Shown here: one piece after another, positions 1 through 10,038 of the stretch | Position numbering within the stretch: position 1 is the first letter of the stretch | Layout of the letters: each line of letters opens with the position of its first letter | NCBI GenBank assembly: GCA_025356445.1 | Contig: JANXSZ010000070.1 | Coordinates: forward strand, 1 to 54,159 | Length of the DNA: 54,159 nt | DNA from: Betaproteobacteria bacterium | GTDB lineage: Bacteria > Pseudomonadota > Gammaproteobacteria > Burkholderiales > Burkholderiaceae_C | Reading direction: 5' to 3' | Made by a program: the position numbers and the translations under genes | The notes under the pieces: model-generated | Databases searched by the model: none | What the model was told of the DNA's origin: nothing | Seen by the model: only the letters and a program-made list of their open reading frames with translations

Positions 1-1427
<1,427 letters not shown>

Positions 1428-1475
1428 CTAAACCCGCCATGAATCAGGGATTCATCGCGGGCTGTAAAGGTGTTT

Positions 1476-1492
1476 GCTCTAAATTTAATAGC
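1476..1492. repeat. Short dispersed repeat core, gyrB-dnaN gap
   Basis: The sequence GCTCTAAATTTAATAGC sits in the 92-base gap between gyrB and the end of dnaN. It matches the 17-bp core found at several other places in this window (for example GCTGTAAATTCAATAGC at 17250) in 15 or so positions. No extended arm follows it here. Confidence 0.5.
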
Positions 1493-1498
1493 TAACTG

Positions 1499-2608
1499 TC
1501 AAATACGCATCGGCATCACGACGTATTTGAAGTGAACATCGTCAGGTATGGTGATGAGCGCGGAGCTGTTGGAATCGGACAATTCGATGACCACCATGTC
1601 CTGCGGCATGTTCTGCAACACGTCGATCAGGTAAGTGACGTTGAAGCCGATTTCAATGCTGTCACCACCGTAGTCGATGTCCAGTTCGTCCACGGCTTCT
1701 TCTTGCTCGGCGTTGTTGGACGCGACGCGCAAGGTGCCAGGCTCGATGTTGAGCTTGACCCCCTTGAACTTGTCACTGGTCAAAATGGCGGTACGTTGCA
1801 ACGAGGCCAACAGCGCCACGCGACCCAGCGTGATATGGTTTTTGTGGTTGCGCGGAATCACACGGTTGTAGTCCGGGAATTTGCCCTCGACCAGCTTGGT
1901 GACGAATTCCATGCCTTCAAAGCTGAATTTCGCCTGGTTGTTGGCAAACTGCATGCTGATGACGCCATCGGCGCTGTCGCTCAACAGGCGCTGCATTTCC
2001 ACCACGGTTTTGCGCGGCAAAATCACTTCTTGCTTGGGCACTTCCACATCGAGCGTGGCGCTGGAGAAGGCCAAGCGGTGGCCGTCGGTAGCCACCAAGC
2101 TGAGCTGCTTACCTTCCGCCACGAACAAAATGCCGTTCAGGTAGTAGCGAATGTCATGCACCGCCATCGCGAACGAGACTTGGTTCAGCAGTGCTTTCAG
2201 CGTCTTTTGGGGCACGCTGAAGACGGGGCCGAAGCTTGCGGACTCTTGCACCAGCGGGAAATCTTCAGCGGGCAGGCTTTGCAGCGTGAAGCGGCTTTTA
2301 CCGCCCTTCAAAATCAACTTGCCAGCACTGGATTCCAGGCTGACAGTTTGGTCGGACGGCATGGTGCGCAAAATGTCAATCAACTTGCGTGCACCTACTG
2401 TGGTACTGAAATCGCCGCTGTCTCCATCCAATTCCGCTGAGGTGCGGATCTGGATTTCCAGATCACTGGTCGTCACCTCGATGGAGGGACCCGTTTTACG
2501 GATCAGGACGTTGGCCAGGATGGGCAGGGTATGACGGCGCTCCACGATGCCTGCAACGGATTGCAAAACTGCGAGAACTTTGTCCTGGGTCGCCTTGAGA
2601 ACGATCAT
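1499..2608 (-). CDS. dnaN: DNA polymerase III sliding clamp (beta subunit)
   Basis: Processivity clamp that encircles DNA and tethers the replicative polymerase. The 369-residue length is normal for the family. The protein has the three-domain clamp pattern, begins MIVLKATQDKVLAVLQ and ends with the conserved VVMPMRI tail, where the family's peptide-binding pocket residues lie. It follows dnaA by 124 bases on the same strand and precedes gyrB, so dnaA-dnaN-gyrB may be partly co-transcribed. The ATG at 2608 gives the usual N-terminus and has an AAGAGG-type Shine-Dalgarno sequence upstream (TTAAAGAAGAGGTTGAC). Confidence 0.98.
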   Translation of the reverse strand: MIVLKATQDKVLAVLQSVAGIVERRHTLPILANVLIRKTGPSIEVTTSDLEIQIRTSAELDGDSGDFSTTVGARKLIDILRTMPSDQTVSLESSAGKLILKGGKSRFTLQSLPAEDFPLVQESASFGPVFSVPQKTLKALLNQVSFAMAVHDIRYYLNGILFVAEGKQLSLVATDGHRLAFSSATLDVEVPKQEVILPRKTVVEMQRLLSDSADGVISMQFANNQAKFSFEGMEFVTKLVEGKFPDYNRVIPRNHKNHITLGRVALLASLQRTAILTSDKFKGVKLNIEPGTLRVASNNAEQEEAVDELDIDYGGDSIEIGFNVTYLIDVLQNMPQDMVVIELSDSNSSALITIPDDVHFKYVVMPMRI

Positions 2609-2696
2609 GTCAACCTCTTCTTTAACAACTTTTTATCAACGTCTATTCAAAACTGGGCAAAGCAGAAAACCAAGGCTATGGCTTGTCATGTTGTGC

Positions 2697-2705
2697 TTTG
2701 GATAA
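2697..2705 (-). other. Possible DnaA box in the dnaA-dnaN gap
   Basis: TTTGGATAA reads TTATCCAAA on the minus strand, one mismatch from the consensus TTATCCACA. It lies in the 124-base dnaA-dnaN intergenic region and could be an autoregulatory or secondary origin site. A single site is weak evidence. Confidence 0.4.
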
Positions 2706-2732
2706 GTCAAACACGCCATTTTCCTCTTTTTG

Positions 2733-4196
2733 CTAGCCCTTGAGGGTTTGTTCCAGCACGTGCAGTTGCTGGTTCAATTCGGTCATTTGCTGGCGTTCGG
2801 CTGACATTTTGCGTACCGCGTGCAACACCGTGGTGTGGTCGCGTCCGCCGAACAATTCTCCGATTTCAGGAAGGCTCTTTTGTGTCAGCTCTTTGGCCAG
2901 GTACATCGCAATTTGGCGAGGCCGCGCAATGCTGGCGGGTCGTTTTTTGGAATACATGTCCGCGACCTTGATTTTGTAGTAATCGGCCACCGTTTTCTGG
3001 ATATTTTCTACCGAGATTTGTCGATTTTGAATAGACAACAAGTCCCGTAGCGCTTCGCGGGCCAACTGGATTGAGATTTCTTTGTGGTTGAACCGCGAAT
3101 ACGCCAAAATTTTGCGCAGCGCACCTTCGAGCTCACGCACGTTGGAGCGCACGTTTTTGGCAACGAAGAAGGCCACTTCTTCGGGCATCTCAGAGCCTTC
3201 AGAGCGAGATTTACTGATAAGAATGGCGACGCGCATTTCCAGCTCTGGCGGCTCGATGGCGACCGTTAAACCCGCGTCAAAGCGGGACACCAAGCGCTCA
3301 TGGATGTCCGCGAGACCTTTGGGGTAGGTATCGCTGGTCATCACAATGTGCGATTTTTTGGTCAGCAAGGCTTCAAAGGCATTGAAGAATTCTTCTTGTG
3401 TGCGGTCCTTGTTGGCGAAGAACTGCACATCGTCAATCAGCAGCAAATCAAGCGAGTGGTAGCGCTCTTTGAACTCGTCAAAGGTCTTGCGCTGGTAAGC
3501 CTTAACCACATCCGATACAAATTGTTCGGCATGGATGTAGAGAACTTTGGCGGCCGGCTTGTCTTCCAGCAGTTTGGCGCCGATGGCGTGCATCAAATGG
3601 GTCTTGCCCAAACCCACGCCGCCGTAAATGAACAGGGGGTTGTACATGTGGCCCGGTATGGTTGCCACATGCATGGCTGCGGCGCGGGCCATGCGGTTGG
3701 CGGTGCCTTCGACCAGGGTGTCAAACGTCAGCGCGGCGTTGAGGCGGTTTTTGTGGATGGGCGCAACAACCTCGTTAACCGATGTATCCAAAGTTCCCGC
3801 TGCGATAGGCTCCGGGCTGTCAGTTGTATCGTTGAAAGTGGGTAGGCGGCTTGGTCTGGCGGGCTGATCCCTGGGTGCAAGCACTAACTCCAGCGTGACG
3901 GGTGAGCCATAAATTTTCTCGACCAACTGGGCAATACGAGATGCGTATTGCGCCCGTATCCAGTCCAGCTTGAAGCGGTTGGCGACGAAGATGGTGAGTT
4001 TGGAAAAATCGTCGGTGGCCTCTGCCACCAGCGGTTTGATCCAGGTATTGAACTGCTGTTCAGGCAACTCTTGGGCCAGCACGTCAACGCAGCTGAGCCA
4101 TAAACTTTGCCCGGCATTCGGGCTTAAATTGGGGGCCAGGCGCTGGCCATAGGCCCCATTTGCCATATCCATGGCGGGAGACTTCCCCTCGATCAT
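2733..4196 (-). CDS. dnaA: Chromosomal replication initiator DnaA
   Basis: AAA+ ATPase that binds DnaA boxes and melts oriC. In order: an N-terminal DnaB-interaction domain ([24 protein letters not shown]), a variable linker, the ATPase core with Walker [11 protein letters not shown] and Walker [11 protein letters not shown], and the C-terminal DNA-binding helix-turn-helix with the DnaA signature around [14 protein letters not shown]. The ORF gives 487 residues from the ATG at 4196. ATGs at 4172 and 4166 are alternatives, and GAGGGG lies about 12 bases before 4172, so the true protein may be 8 to 10 residues shorter. It is divergent from rpmH across the probable origin. Confidence 0.97.
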   Translation of the reverse strand: MIEGKSPAMDMANGAYGQRLAPNLSPNAGQSLWLSCVDVLAQELPEQQFNTWIKPLVAEATDDFSKLTIFVANRFKLDWIRAQYASRIAQLVEKIYGSPVTLELVLAPRDQPARPSRLPTFNDTTDSPEPIAAGTLDTSVNEVVAPIHKNRLNAALTFDTLVEGTANRMARAAAMHVATIPGHMYNPLFIYGGVGLGKTHLMHAIGAKLLEDKPAAKVLYIHAEQFVSDVVKAYQRKTFDEFKERYHSLDLLLIDDVQFFANKDRTQEEFFNAFEALLTKKSHIVMTSDTYPKGLADIHERLVSRFDAGLTVAIEPPELEMRVAILISKSRSEGSEMPEEVAFFVAKNVRSNVRELEGALRKILAYSRFNHKEISIQLAREALRDLLSIQNRQISVENIQKTVADYYKIKVADMYSKKRPASIARPRQIAMYLAKELTQKSLPEIGELFGGRDHTTVLHAVRKMSAERQQMTELNQQLHVLEQTLKG

Positions 4197-4259
4197 TGTG
4201 TTGCGTACTCTGTGGACAGTTGGGGATATTGTGGGGCGCGATTGTAGCTTGTCAATGAC

Positions 4260-4268
4260 TTATCCACA
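4260..4268 (+). other. Consensus DnaA box
   Basis: TTATCCACA is an exact match to the DnaA-binding consensus. It lies 64 bases upstream of the annotated dnaA start, in the dnaA-rpmH gap. Confidence 0.75.
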
Positions 4269-4407
4269 TGGTTGCCGGTGGGGTAGCCGTAGGCGAAACG
4301 TCTGCCACAAGGCCCAGTTTTTGGCTGCTTTATTGGGTATGTTGAATAACTGGTGGGTGTTGTAAAAAGAAATGACCCTTAAAAAAACGCCCAAGCGGTT
4401 GCCGCAA

Positions 4408-4435
4408 TTGACAAAGTTTGTGATAATGCTAGGTT
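4408..4435 (+). promoter_or_regulatory. Candidate rpmH promoter
   Basis: A perfect -35 hexamer TTGACA (4408-4413) is followed after 16 bases by TAGGTT (4430-4435), a weak -10 that keeps the key first T, A and final T. It lies about 50 bases before the rpmH start and would drive rpmH-rnpA-yidD-yidC. The weak -10 keeps this tentative. Confidence 0.45.
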
Positions 4436-4487
4436 TTCCCGGCTTGATGCAGTTGTGCAGCATGCCTTGTTTTCCTAGGATACGACA

Positions 4488-4622
4488 ATGAAACGCACTT
4501 ACCAACCCTCCAAAATCCGCCGCGCCCGTACCCATGGGTTTCTGGTTCGCATGAAAACCCGTGGTGGCCGTGCCGTCATCAATGCTCGCCGTGCCAAAGG
4601 CCGCAAGCGTTTGGCCGTCTAA
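4488..4622 (+). CDS. rpmH: 50S ribosomal protein L34
   Basis: Small basic ribosomal protein of the large subunit, 44 residues, the typical length. The sequence starts [18 protein letters not shown] and ends GRKRLAV, matching the L34 family along its whole length. It is first in the rpmH-rnpA-yidD-yidC run, 49 bases before rnpA. The ATG at 4488 follows CTAGGATACGACA, a modest AGGA ribosome-binding site. Confidence 0.97.
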   Translation: MKRTYQPSKIRRARTHGFLVRMKTRGGRAVINARRAKGRKRLAV

Positions 4623-4671
4623 TTTCTCTGGCTGCTTTTAGCTCGTAGACCGTCGCGCGGCTCTGTTCAAG

Positions 4672-5112
4672 GTGCAGCGCCTCCAGTCTCGTGCGCAGTT
4701 TCAAGCCGTTTTGGCAGGGCGAACCCTCGCCAAAACAGCACATTTCGCTTTGCATCATTTAGCGTTGCCTGTGTTGCCACTGGTGTCCGTTAATGGTTCG
4801 TCTCCCGATTTGTTTCCTGGCCACAGTCTGTGGCTGGGTGCCATGGCGCCTAAGCGTTGGGCCAAACGGGCGGTGACGCGCAATGCCATCAAGCGTCAAA
4901 TTTACACCGTCACGGCGCAATTTGACGAGGGCGCTTTTTCGGGTGTCCCTCAAGCCGCTTATGTGTTGCGGCTGCGCGCTGCCTTTGATAAAAAGCAGTT
5001 CATCAGTGCCACATCTGAGCAACTCAAGCAAGCCGTTCGGGCCGAGTTGCTGGTGCTTATGGCACGGGCAGGCGCAACCCATGCTGGGCAGGACATCGCA
5101 CGTCCATGTTGA
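4672..5112 (+). CDS. rnpA: Ribonuclease P protein component
   Basis: Protein subunit of RNase P, which helps the catalytic RNA remove 5' leaders from pre-tRNAs. The family's basic signature is present as KRAVTRNAIKRQIY. The protein has 146 residues and a slightly extended N-terminus and tail. The start is a GTG at 4672, preceded by an AAGG; no better in-frame start lies upstream. Its end overlaps yidD by 7 bases, so the two are probably translationally coupled, and rpmH lies just upstream as in most bacteria. Confidence 0.93.
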   Translation: MQRLQSRAQFQAVLAGRTLAKTAHFALHHLALPVLPLVSVNGSSPDLFPGHSLWLGAMAPKRWAKRAVTRNAIKRQIYTVTAQFDEGAFSGVPQAAYVLRLRAAFDKKQFISATSEQLKQAVRAELLVLMARAGATHAGQDIARPC

Positions 5113-5357
5113 AAAACCTGCTGATGGGCCTGGTCAGAGGCTACCGCTTGCTGCTCAGTCCTGTGCTGGGCAATGCTTGCCGGTTTGAGCCTACCTGCTC
5201 GGTTTATGCTTTGCAGGCCTTAGACCAGCATGGTGCCGCTGCGGGCAGCTATCTCACGCTGCGGCGCATTGCGCGCTGCAACCCTTGGTGCGAGGGCGGC
5301 CATGATGCCGTGCCCACCACCCTGGCTCCTTTTCTCTCACACAAGTCATCCTCATGA
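5106..5357 (+). CDS. yidD: Membrane protein insertion efficiency factor YidD
   Basis: Small membrane-associated protein that assists YidC-dependent insertion of inner-membrane proteins. The 83 residues carry an amphipathic N-terminus (MLKNLLMGLVRGYRLLLSP) and the conserved cysteine motif CRFEPTCSVYALQAL followed by RCNPWCEGGHD. The start overlaps the end of rnpA and the stop overlaps the yidC start (ATGA), so expression should be coupled to both neighbours. Confidence 0.95.
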   Translation: MLKNLLMGLVRGYRLLLSPVLGNACRFEPTCSVYALQALDQHGAAAGSYLTLRRIARCNPWCEGGHDAVPTTLAPFLSHKSSS

Positions 5358-7111
5358 ACGATATTCGCCGCACCATTCTGTGGGTGATCTTTGGATTTTC
5401 CATGGTTCTGTTATGGGATCAGTGGCAGGTTCACAACGGCCAAAAGCCGATGTTTGCCTTTTTACCATCGCAGCAAACTGCGCTGCTCAGCAAGACCACC
5501 CCCGCTGGGGCGGGCGCTGTTGCTGCGTTGCCCAGCACAGGTGCGTCCGCTGTGCCTTCCGCAGTGCAGGCTAACGTCGCTGGTGTGGTTTTGCCGCCGG
5601 GCGCCACTGCGCCAGTGCCTGCGGCCCCGCGCGAAAAAATCGTCGTCAGTACCGACAAGTTGAAACTGACGTTTGACACCGAAGGCGGCACACTGGTGAA
5701 AGCCGAGTTGCTGGGCCAAATCGACATGGCGGACAAAAGCAAAAACTTTGTGCTGCTGGATGAAAGCGCCAACCGTGTCTACACCGCCCAAACCGGTTTG
5801 ATCGGTGCAGCCGCTGGCACTGTGCCCTTTCCTACCCATAAAACGCTGATGACGGTGCTGCCCGGTGAGCGCACGCTCAAAGACGGTAGCAACGAACTGG
5901 TGGTGGCGTTCGAGTCCCCAGACGAAGGCGGCATCAAGGTGGTGAAGACCTGGACGCTCAAGCGTGGCGCGTATGACATCGCCGTCAAGCACGACGTGAT
6001 CAACAACAGCACGACCACCCAATCCCCCCAGTTGTATTTGCAACTGGTGCGCGATGGCAACAAGCCTGTAGGCGAATCGTCGTTCTACTCCACGTTCACC
6101 GGCCCTGCGGTGTACACCAGCGAGAAGAAGTACCAAAAAGTCGAGTTCACTGACATTGAGAAGAACAAGATCGACATCGAAAAGACGGGTACCGATGGCT
6201 ATGTCGCGATGGTGCAGCATTACTTTGCCAGTGCTTGGGTGCTGAACGGCGCTGTGGACAAAGAGGGCAAAGCCCAGCCCCTCAAGCGTGATTTGTTCAT
6301 GCGCAAGGTGGACACCAATCTGTACGCCGTGGGCATGATTGCTGGGTTGGACAACATCGCTCCCGCCACCCACAAGTCGGTGGATGCGATCTTTTACGTT
6401 GGCCCTCAAGAAGAGAAAAAACTCGAAGCTTTGGCCCCAGGTTTGGATTTGGTGAAAGACTACGGCTGGCTGACCATCATGGCCAAGCCGCTGTACTGGT
6501 TGCTTGATCAGCTGCACACGCTGATTGGCAACTGGGGCTGGTCCATCATGGCGCTGGTGTTGCTCATTAAAATAGCCTTCTACTGGCTGACCGCCAAAGG
6601 CTACGAGAGCATGGGCAAGATGAAAGCCATCAACCCCAAGATCACGGAAATGCGTGAGCGTTTGAAAGACAAGCCGCAAGAAATGCAGCAAGAGATGATG
6701 CGCATTTACCGTGAAGAAAAAGTCAACCCCATGGGGGGCTGCTTGCCCATGGTGGTGCAGATTCCGGTGTTCATTGCCTTGTACTGGGTGCTGCTGTCCA
6801 CGGTTGAAATGCGCAACGCGCCTTGGGCACTGTGGATTCACGATCTGGCCGCACCCGATCCGTTCTACATCTTGCCGTTGGTGATGACGTTGACCACGCT
6901 GGTGCAAACCGCACTGAATCCTGCTCCACCAGACCCGATGCAAGCCAAGATGATGTGGATCATGCCGCTGGCGTTCTCGGTGATGTTCTTCTTCTTCCCG
7001 TCCGGCTTGGTGCTGTACTGGATCACGAACAACGTGTTGTCCATTGCCCAGCAGTGGGTCATCAATACCCGCATGGGTGTGCCACCGCAGTTCAACCTGC
7101 CGAAGTTCTAA
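5354..7111 (+). CDS. yidC: Membrane protein insertase YidC
   Basis: Inner-membrane insertase that works alone or with SecYEG. The 585-residue protein has an N-terminal signal-anchor (about residues 8-24), a large periplasmic beta-sandwich domain (about 60-350) and a C-terminal five-helix core typical of Gram-negative YidC, including the GGCLPMVVQIPVFIALYWVL segment. The start overlaps the yidD stop by four bases. A strong hairpin terminator follows 18 bases after the stop, ending this transcription unit. Confidence 0.97.
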   Translation: MNDIRRTILWVIFGFSMVLLWDQWQVHNGQKPMFAFLPSQQTALLSKTTPAGAGAVAALPSTGASAVPSAVQANVAGVVLPPGATAPVPAAPREKIVVSTDKLKLTFDTEGGTLVKAELLGQIDMADKSKNFVLLDESANRVYTAQTGLIGAAAGTVPFPTHKTLMTVLPGERTLKDGSNELVVAFESPDEGGIKVVKTWTLKRGAYDIAVKHDVINNSTTTQSPQLYLQLVRDGNKPVGESSFYSTFTGPAVYTSEKKYQKVEFTDIEKNKIDIEKTGTDGYVAMVQHYFASAWVLNGAVDKEGKAQPLKRDLFMRKVDTNLYAVGMIAGLDNIAPATHKSVDAIFYVGPQEEKKLEALAPGLDLVKDYGWLTIMAKPLYWLLDQLHTLIGNWGWSIMALVLLIKIAFYWLTAKGYESMGKMKAINPKITEMRERLKDKPQEMQQEMMRIYREEKVNPMGGCLPMVVQIPVFIALYWVLLSTVEMRNAPWALWIHDLAAPDPFYILPLVMTLTTLVQTALNPAPPDPMQAKMMWIMPLAFSVMFFFFPSGLVLYWITNNVLSIAQQWVINTRMGVPPQFNLPKF

Positions 7112-7129
7112 ACGCTCTGAGCCTCCAAA

Positions 7130-7155
7130 ACAAAGCCGCTGAAAAGCGGCTTTGT
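7130..7155. terminator. Rho-independent terminator after yidC
   Basis: A perfect 11-bp stem (ACAAAGCCGCT / AGCGGCTTTGT) closed by a GAAA tetraloop is followed by TGTTT. It lies 18 bases after the yidC stop. Its downstream end is 43 bases from the end of the convergent outer-membrane gene, so it may serve both strands. Confidence 0.85.
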
Positions 7156-7198
7156 TGTTTGGTGCTCAGAAGCCCCGCATCAGAAGGCGATGGCGCGA

Positions 7199-7816
7199 TC
7201 AGAACGTGTAGTCAGCCCGGAAGAACACCAAGCCCACCGTGCCATTGCCGCCAAAGCGCATCGCTGCGGTTCGGGAATCGCCTACAAAGCGGCCCAAGCT
7301 GGCACCTGTGGCATAAGACCAACGCTCGTACAGAGGCCCTGTCAGGGTGACGCCTCCGCGCACATCCCGCAGACCGCTGGCAGGCAGGGCCAAGGCATAG
7401 CCCCCCATCGGGCTGCCCGTTTGTCCATTCATCTGGCCAGTGATTTGGCCCATCAGCTCCTGACCTGCACTGCTGTTCAACCAGCTGGTGGTTGCCGTCA
7501 GCCCCAGCTGGGTTTTTTCAGTCACGGCAAATTGCGAGCGAAGCTGCACGTCTACCCCCACCCCTCGTGCATCCCAGCCCGTGCCTAAGCGCACATTGCT
7601 GTGCAGGCCTAAGCGCTGCGGAATCAGGTTGTAGCTGATGAAGGCGCTGGGTGCCAGGTCACTGCTTGTGCTGCTGGCACTGTTGGCGTAGCGGGGTGTG
7701 GCTTTAACGCCATAGGTCCATACGCTGCCGGGTGCAAGGTGCATGGATTGCGCCTGTGCTGCGCTGCTTAGCGCCATGGCGATGATCCATAAAGACAGGG
7801 TTGGTGCGGTTTTCAT
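7199..7816 (-). CDS. Secreted outer-membrane protein, possibly MipA/OmpV-like
   Basis: The 205-residue product starts with a clear signal peptide (MKTAPTLSLWIIAMALSSAAQAQ). It continues as alternating polar and hydrophobic stretches with many glycines and aromatics, and ends RADYTF. A terminal phenylalanine and this pattern are typical of outer-membrane beta-barrels. The N-terminal GSVWTYGVKATPRY and the short length resemble small MipA/OmpV-type barrels, but I am not certain of the family. The ATG at 7816 is preferred over one at 7885 because GGGAG lies five bases before it and it begins the signal peptide. It is convergent with yidC and divergent from mnmE. Confidence 0.7.
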   Translation of the reverse strand: MKTAPTLSLWIIAMALSSAAQAQSMHLAPGSVWTYGVKATPRYANSASSTSSDLAPSAFISYNLIPQRLGLHSNVRLGTGWDARGVGVDVQLRSQFAVTEKTQLGLTATTSWLNSSAGQELMGQITGQMNGQTGSPMGGYALALPASGLRDVRGGVTLTGPLYERWSYATGASLGRFVGDSRTAAMRFGGNGTVGLVFFRADYTF

Positions 7817-7968
7817 ACAAGCTCCCGGCTGTTTGACGTCAGCATAAGCCCGAAAATAGGCGCAGGCAATGTGAATAATGGCCAAATCACCTTCTTGTAG
7901 GGGCTTTACAGGGGTTGAGGAATCTGGCGCGAGTGCATTGTTCTTGGCAAAGCCCCGACAATCTATCC

Positions 7969-9348
7969 ATGTTGCGCACCGCCCTTGACCCTATCGTCGC
8001 CATTGCCACCGCCTCTGGGCGAGGGGCGGTTGGCATTATTCGCCTGTCTGGCCCATCGCTGGGCGATCTTGTTACCGTGTTGTGCGGCCGCCTGCTGCAT
8101 CCCCGTGAGGCAACCTACCTCAAGTTGTGTGCGGCCGATGGCAGCGTGATTGACCAAGGCTTGGCACTCCATTTTCCTGCGCCGCACTCGTACACCGGGG
8201 AAGAGGTGCTGGAGTTGCAAGTCCATGGTGGCCCGGTTGTTTTGCAGTTGCTGCTGGCCCGCTGCCTGGAAGCGGGCGCGGCGCAGGGTCTGCGCCTAGC
8301 CCGTCCTGGCGAGTTCACCGAGCGCGCTTTTTTAAACGACAAAATTGACCTTGCCCAAGCTGAAGCCATTGCCGATTTGATTGATGCCAGCACCGAAGCG
8401 GCAGCCCGCAGCGCCAGCCGGTCACTGGCGGGTGAGTTTTCTCACGAAGTTCACGTCCTGCGCGATGGGCTGATTCATCTGCGCATGCTGGTGGAGGCCA
8501 CGCTGGATTTTCCTGAGGAAGAAATCGACTTCTTGCGCAAAGCAGATGCGCATGGGCAGCTATCAAATTTACAGCAATCTCTCGCCCACCTGTTTCGCCG
8601 TGCACGCCAGGGAGCGCTGCTGCGCGAAGGCATCAAGGTGGTGATTGCCGGGCAGCCGAATGCAGGCAAAAGCTCGTTGCTGAATGCGCTGGCCGGGGCG
8701 GAGTTGGCCATCGTCACTCCGGTGGCGGGTACCACCCGCGATGTGGTGGCGCAGACCATCCAGATCGAAGGCGTTCCTTTGCATGTGGTGGACACTGCCG
8801 GGCTGCGTGACAGCAGCGACGAAGTTGAGCAAATCGGCATTGCACGCGCCTGGGGCCAGATTGAAAGTGCTGACGCCGTGCTTTTCTTGCACGATCTGAC
8901 CCGCCGAGATGCTATTGAATACATAGCTGCTGACGCCCATATAGCAAGCGCACTGCTTCAAAAACTCTCGCAATCAGTGCCTGTGATCGACGTGTGGAAC
9001 AAGCTTGACAGTGCGGGAAATGTCGCAGACCTGTCCCCCGGCGTGTACCTGTCTGCCAAAACCGGGGCTGGCCTGCAAGCCCTGCGGCAACGCTTGCTGG
9101 AGGTGGGGGGCTGGCAATCTCATCCCGAAGGCGTTTTCATTGCCCGTGAGCGCCACCTGCATGCTTTGCGGCGTGCCCAAACGCATGTGGACGAGGCCGT
9201 TGCGCAACTGGACGTTACCGTGCCTGCGCTGGATTTGCTGGCTGAGGAACTGCGTTTGGCGCAAAACGCGTTGAACGATATCACCGGGGCATTCAGCGCG
9301 GATGACCTGTTGGGTGTGATTTTTTCCAAGTTTTGCATTGGCAAATAA
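7969..9348 (+). CDS. mnmE: tRNA modification GTPase MnmE (TrmE)
   Basis: With MnmG, it modifies U34 of certain tRNAs to carboxymethylaminomethyl derivatives. It has 459 residues from the ATG at 7969; an upstream TTG at 7915 only adds a nonconserved stretch. The N-terminal folate-binding domain is followed by an inserted Ras-like G domain with Walker [10 protein letters not shown] (about 228-236), G2 TTRD, G3 DTAGLR (275-280) and G4 NKLD (344-347), and the protein ends with the invariant FCIGK. Residues 315-327, between G3 and G4, are encoded by a copy of the dispersed repeat. No obvious Shine-Dalgarno sequence precedes the start. Confidence 0.96.
   Translation: MLRTALDPIVAIATASGRGAVGIIRLSGPSLGDLVTVLCGRLLHPREATYLKLCAADGSVIDQGLALHFPAPHSYTGEEVLELQVHGGPVVLQLLLARCLEAGAAQGLRLARPGEFTERAFLNDKIDLAQAEAIADLIDASTEAAARSASRSLAGEFSHEVHVLRDGLIHLRMLVEATLDFPEEEIDFLRKADAHGQLSNLQQSLAHLFRRARQGALLREGIKVVIAGQPNAGKSSLLNALAGAELAIVTPVAGTTRDVVAQTIQIEGVPLHVVDTAGLRDSSDEVEQIGIARAWGQIESADAVLFLHDLTRRDAIEYIAADAHIASALLQKLSQSVPVIDVWNKLDSAGNVADLSPGVYLSAKTGAGLQALRQRLLEVGGWQSHPEGVFIARERHLHALRRAQTHVDEAVAQLDVTVPALDLLAEELRLAQNALNDITGAFSADDLLGVIFSKFCIGK
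8559..8575. repeat. Short dispersed repeat core inside mnmE
   Basis: GCTATCAAATTTACAGC within mnmE is identical to the 17 bases at 14537-14553 in the SDR gene. Reversed, it is GCTGTAAATTTGATAGC, very close to the intergenic copies at 1476 and 17250. It encodes a polar, variable segment before the G domain. Confidence 0.55.
8911..8951. repeat. Extended repeat copy in frame inside mnmE
   Basis: The core GCTATTGAATACATAGC is followed by TGCTGACGCCCATATAGCAAGCGC. It matches the copy in bufC (18256-18304) over nearly its whole length. It is translated as part of the loop between the G3 and G4 motifs, where length varies between species. Confidence 0.6.
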
Positions 9349-9491
9349 ACCCGGAATAGAAGCATAAATGTTCTTTATTGGTGCGGTTTTGGGTAATTAA
9401 TCACAAATAAAATCAGAGAAGGTCAGCCATAATTTCGTGGCTTACCGGGTGCTTTGATGGCTATTTTTCAGATTCCAACCCGGCCTATTTA

Positions 9492-9505
9492 AGGCAAATT
9501 TGCCT
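9492..9505. promoter_or_regulatory. Perfect 14-bp palindrome upstream of the unknown gene
   Basis: AGGCAAATTTGCCT is a perfect inverted repeat in the 213-base gap after mnmE. It lies about 56 bases before the likely start of the next gene, a plausible operator position. The regulator is unknown. The rest of this gap shows AT-rich promoter-like DNA but nothing I can name. Confidence 0.4.
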
Positions 9506-9561
9506 GTACTTTGCTTTACGCCCCGCCAAATGCTGAGCCAGTGCACTACTTTGAACAACTT

Positions 9562-10038
9562 ATGTCTTGGTTAGACCGCATTTTTGGCCGACCCAGCAGC
9601 CTGGAGCTGGACGAGGTGACGCGCTTGCAGATGCCAGAGCGTCGCCGCAAATCCACGTCCCGTGCCAGCGTGGCGTCCACTGCAAAGCAAAGTGATCCCC
9701 TGCATACCCGTCGTCGCAGCGACCGCGCTGCCAGGAGAGAGCTCCTTCAAGCCGTGGTGCGCGAAGCCTTGGCAGACCTTGGGGTTTTATCGCTCCACTA
9801 CAAGTTCAAGGTCATGTCGGTGGACCAGGAAGGTACACAGTTTGTGGTGCTGGTGGATTTGTCTGTGGCTTTTGATGCCGATACGGCCACGCTGACACAA
9901 ATGGAAGCGGCCGTTGTTCACCGCGCCCTCAGTCAGCGCAAGTTGGTGGTCAACGGCGTCTTTTGGCGCAGAACCGAGGCCATCGTACGCAGACCCGCCA
10001 GTGTGGCAGGCCATAGCCAGTATGGGGATTTGAGCTAG
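9562..10038 (+). CDS. Conserved-looking hypothetical protein
   Basis: I do not recognise this protein. From the ATG at 9562 it has 158 residues: an aromatic N-terminus (MSWLDRIFGRP), a basic low-complexity linker rich in Arg and Ser (about residues 25-60), and a compact alpha/beta C-terminal part with a hydrophobic strand (QFVVLVDLSVAFD). An in-frame TTG at 9511 and GTG at 9541 could extend it. Soluble and probably cytosolic; no signal peptide or membrane segment. Its stop overlaps the stop of the convergent antiporter gene by 4 bases. Codon use matches its neighbours, so it is probably a real gene. Confidence 0.7.
   Translation: MSWLDRIFGRPSSLELDEVTRLQMPERRRKSTSRASVASTAKQSDPLHTRRRSDRAARRELLQAVVREALADLGVLSLHYKFKVMSVDQEGTQFVVLVDLSVAFDADTATLTQMEAAVVHRALSQRKLVVNGVFWRRTEAIVRRPASVAGHSQYGDLS

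Larger units (their letters stand above)
4197..4487. other. Probable replication origin (oriC) between dnaA and rpmH
   Basis: This 291-base gap separates divergent dnaA and rpmH, the usual origin location in Burkholderiales. It holds one perfect DnaA box (TTATCCACA at 4260-4268), a degenerate inverted one (TGTGGACAG at 4211-4219, two mismatches) and an A-rich stretch at about 4364-4389 that could serve as an unwinding element. I do not see the dense cluster of strong boxes found in E. coli, so origin assignment rests mostly on gene context. Confidence 0.6.

Noticed and set aside
5462-6943. 493-codon minus-strand frame opposite yidC
   Set aside because: The yidC frame is fully conserved; the reverse product is low in recognisable structure and has the His/Gln/Arg bias of an antisense shadow.
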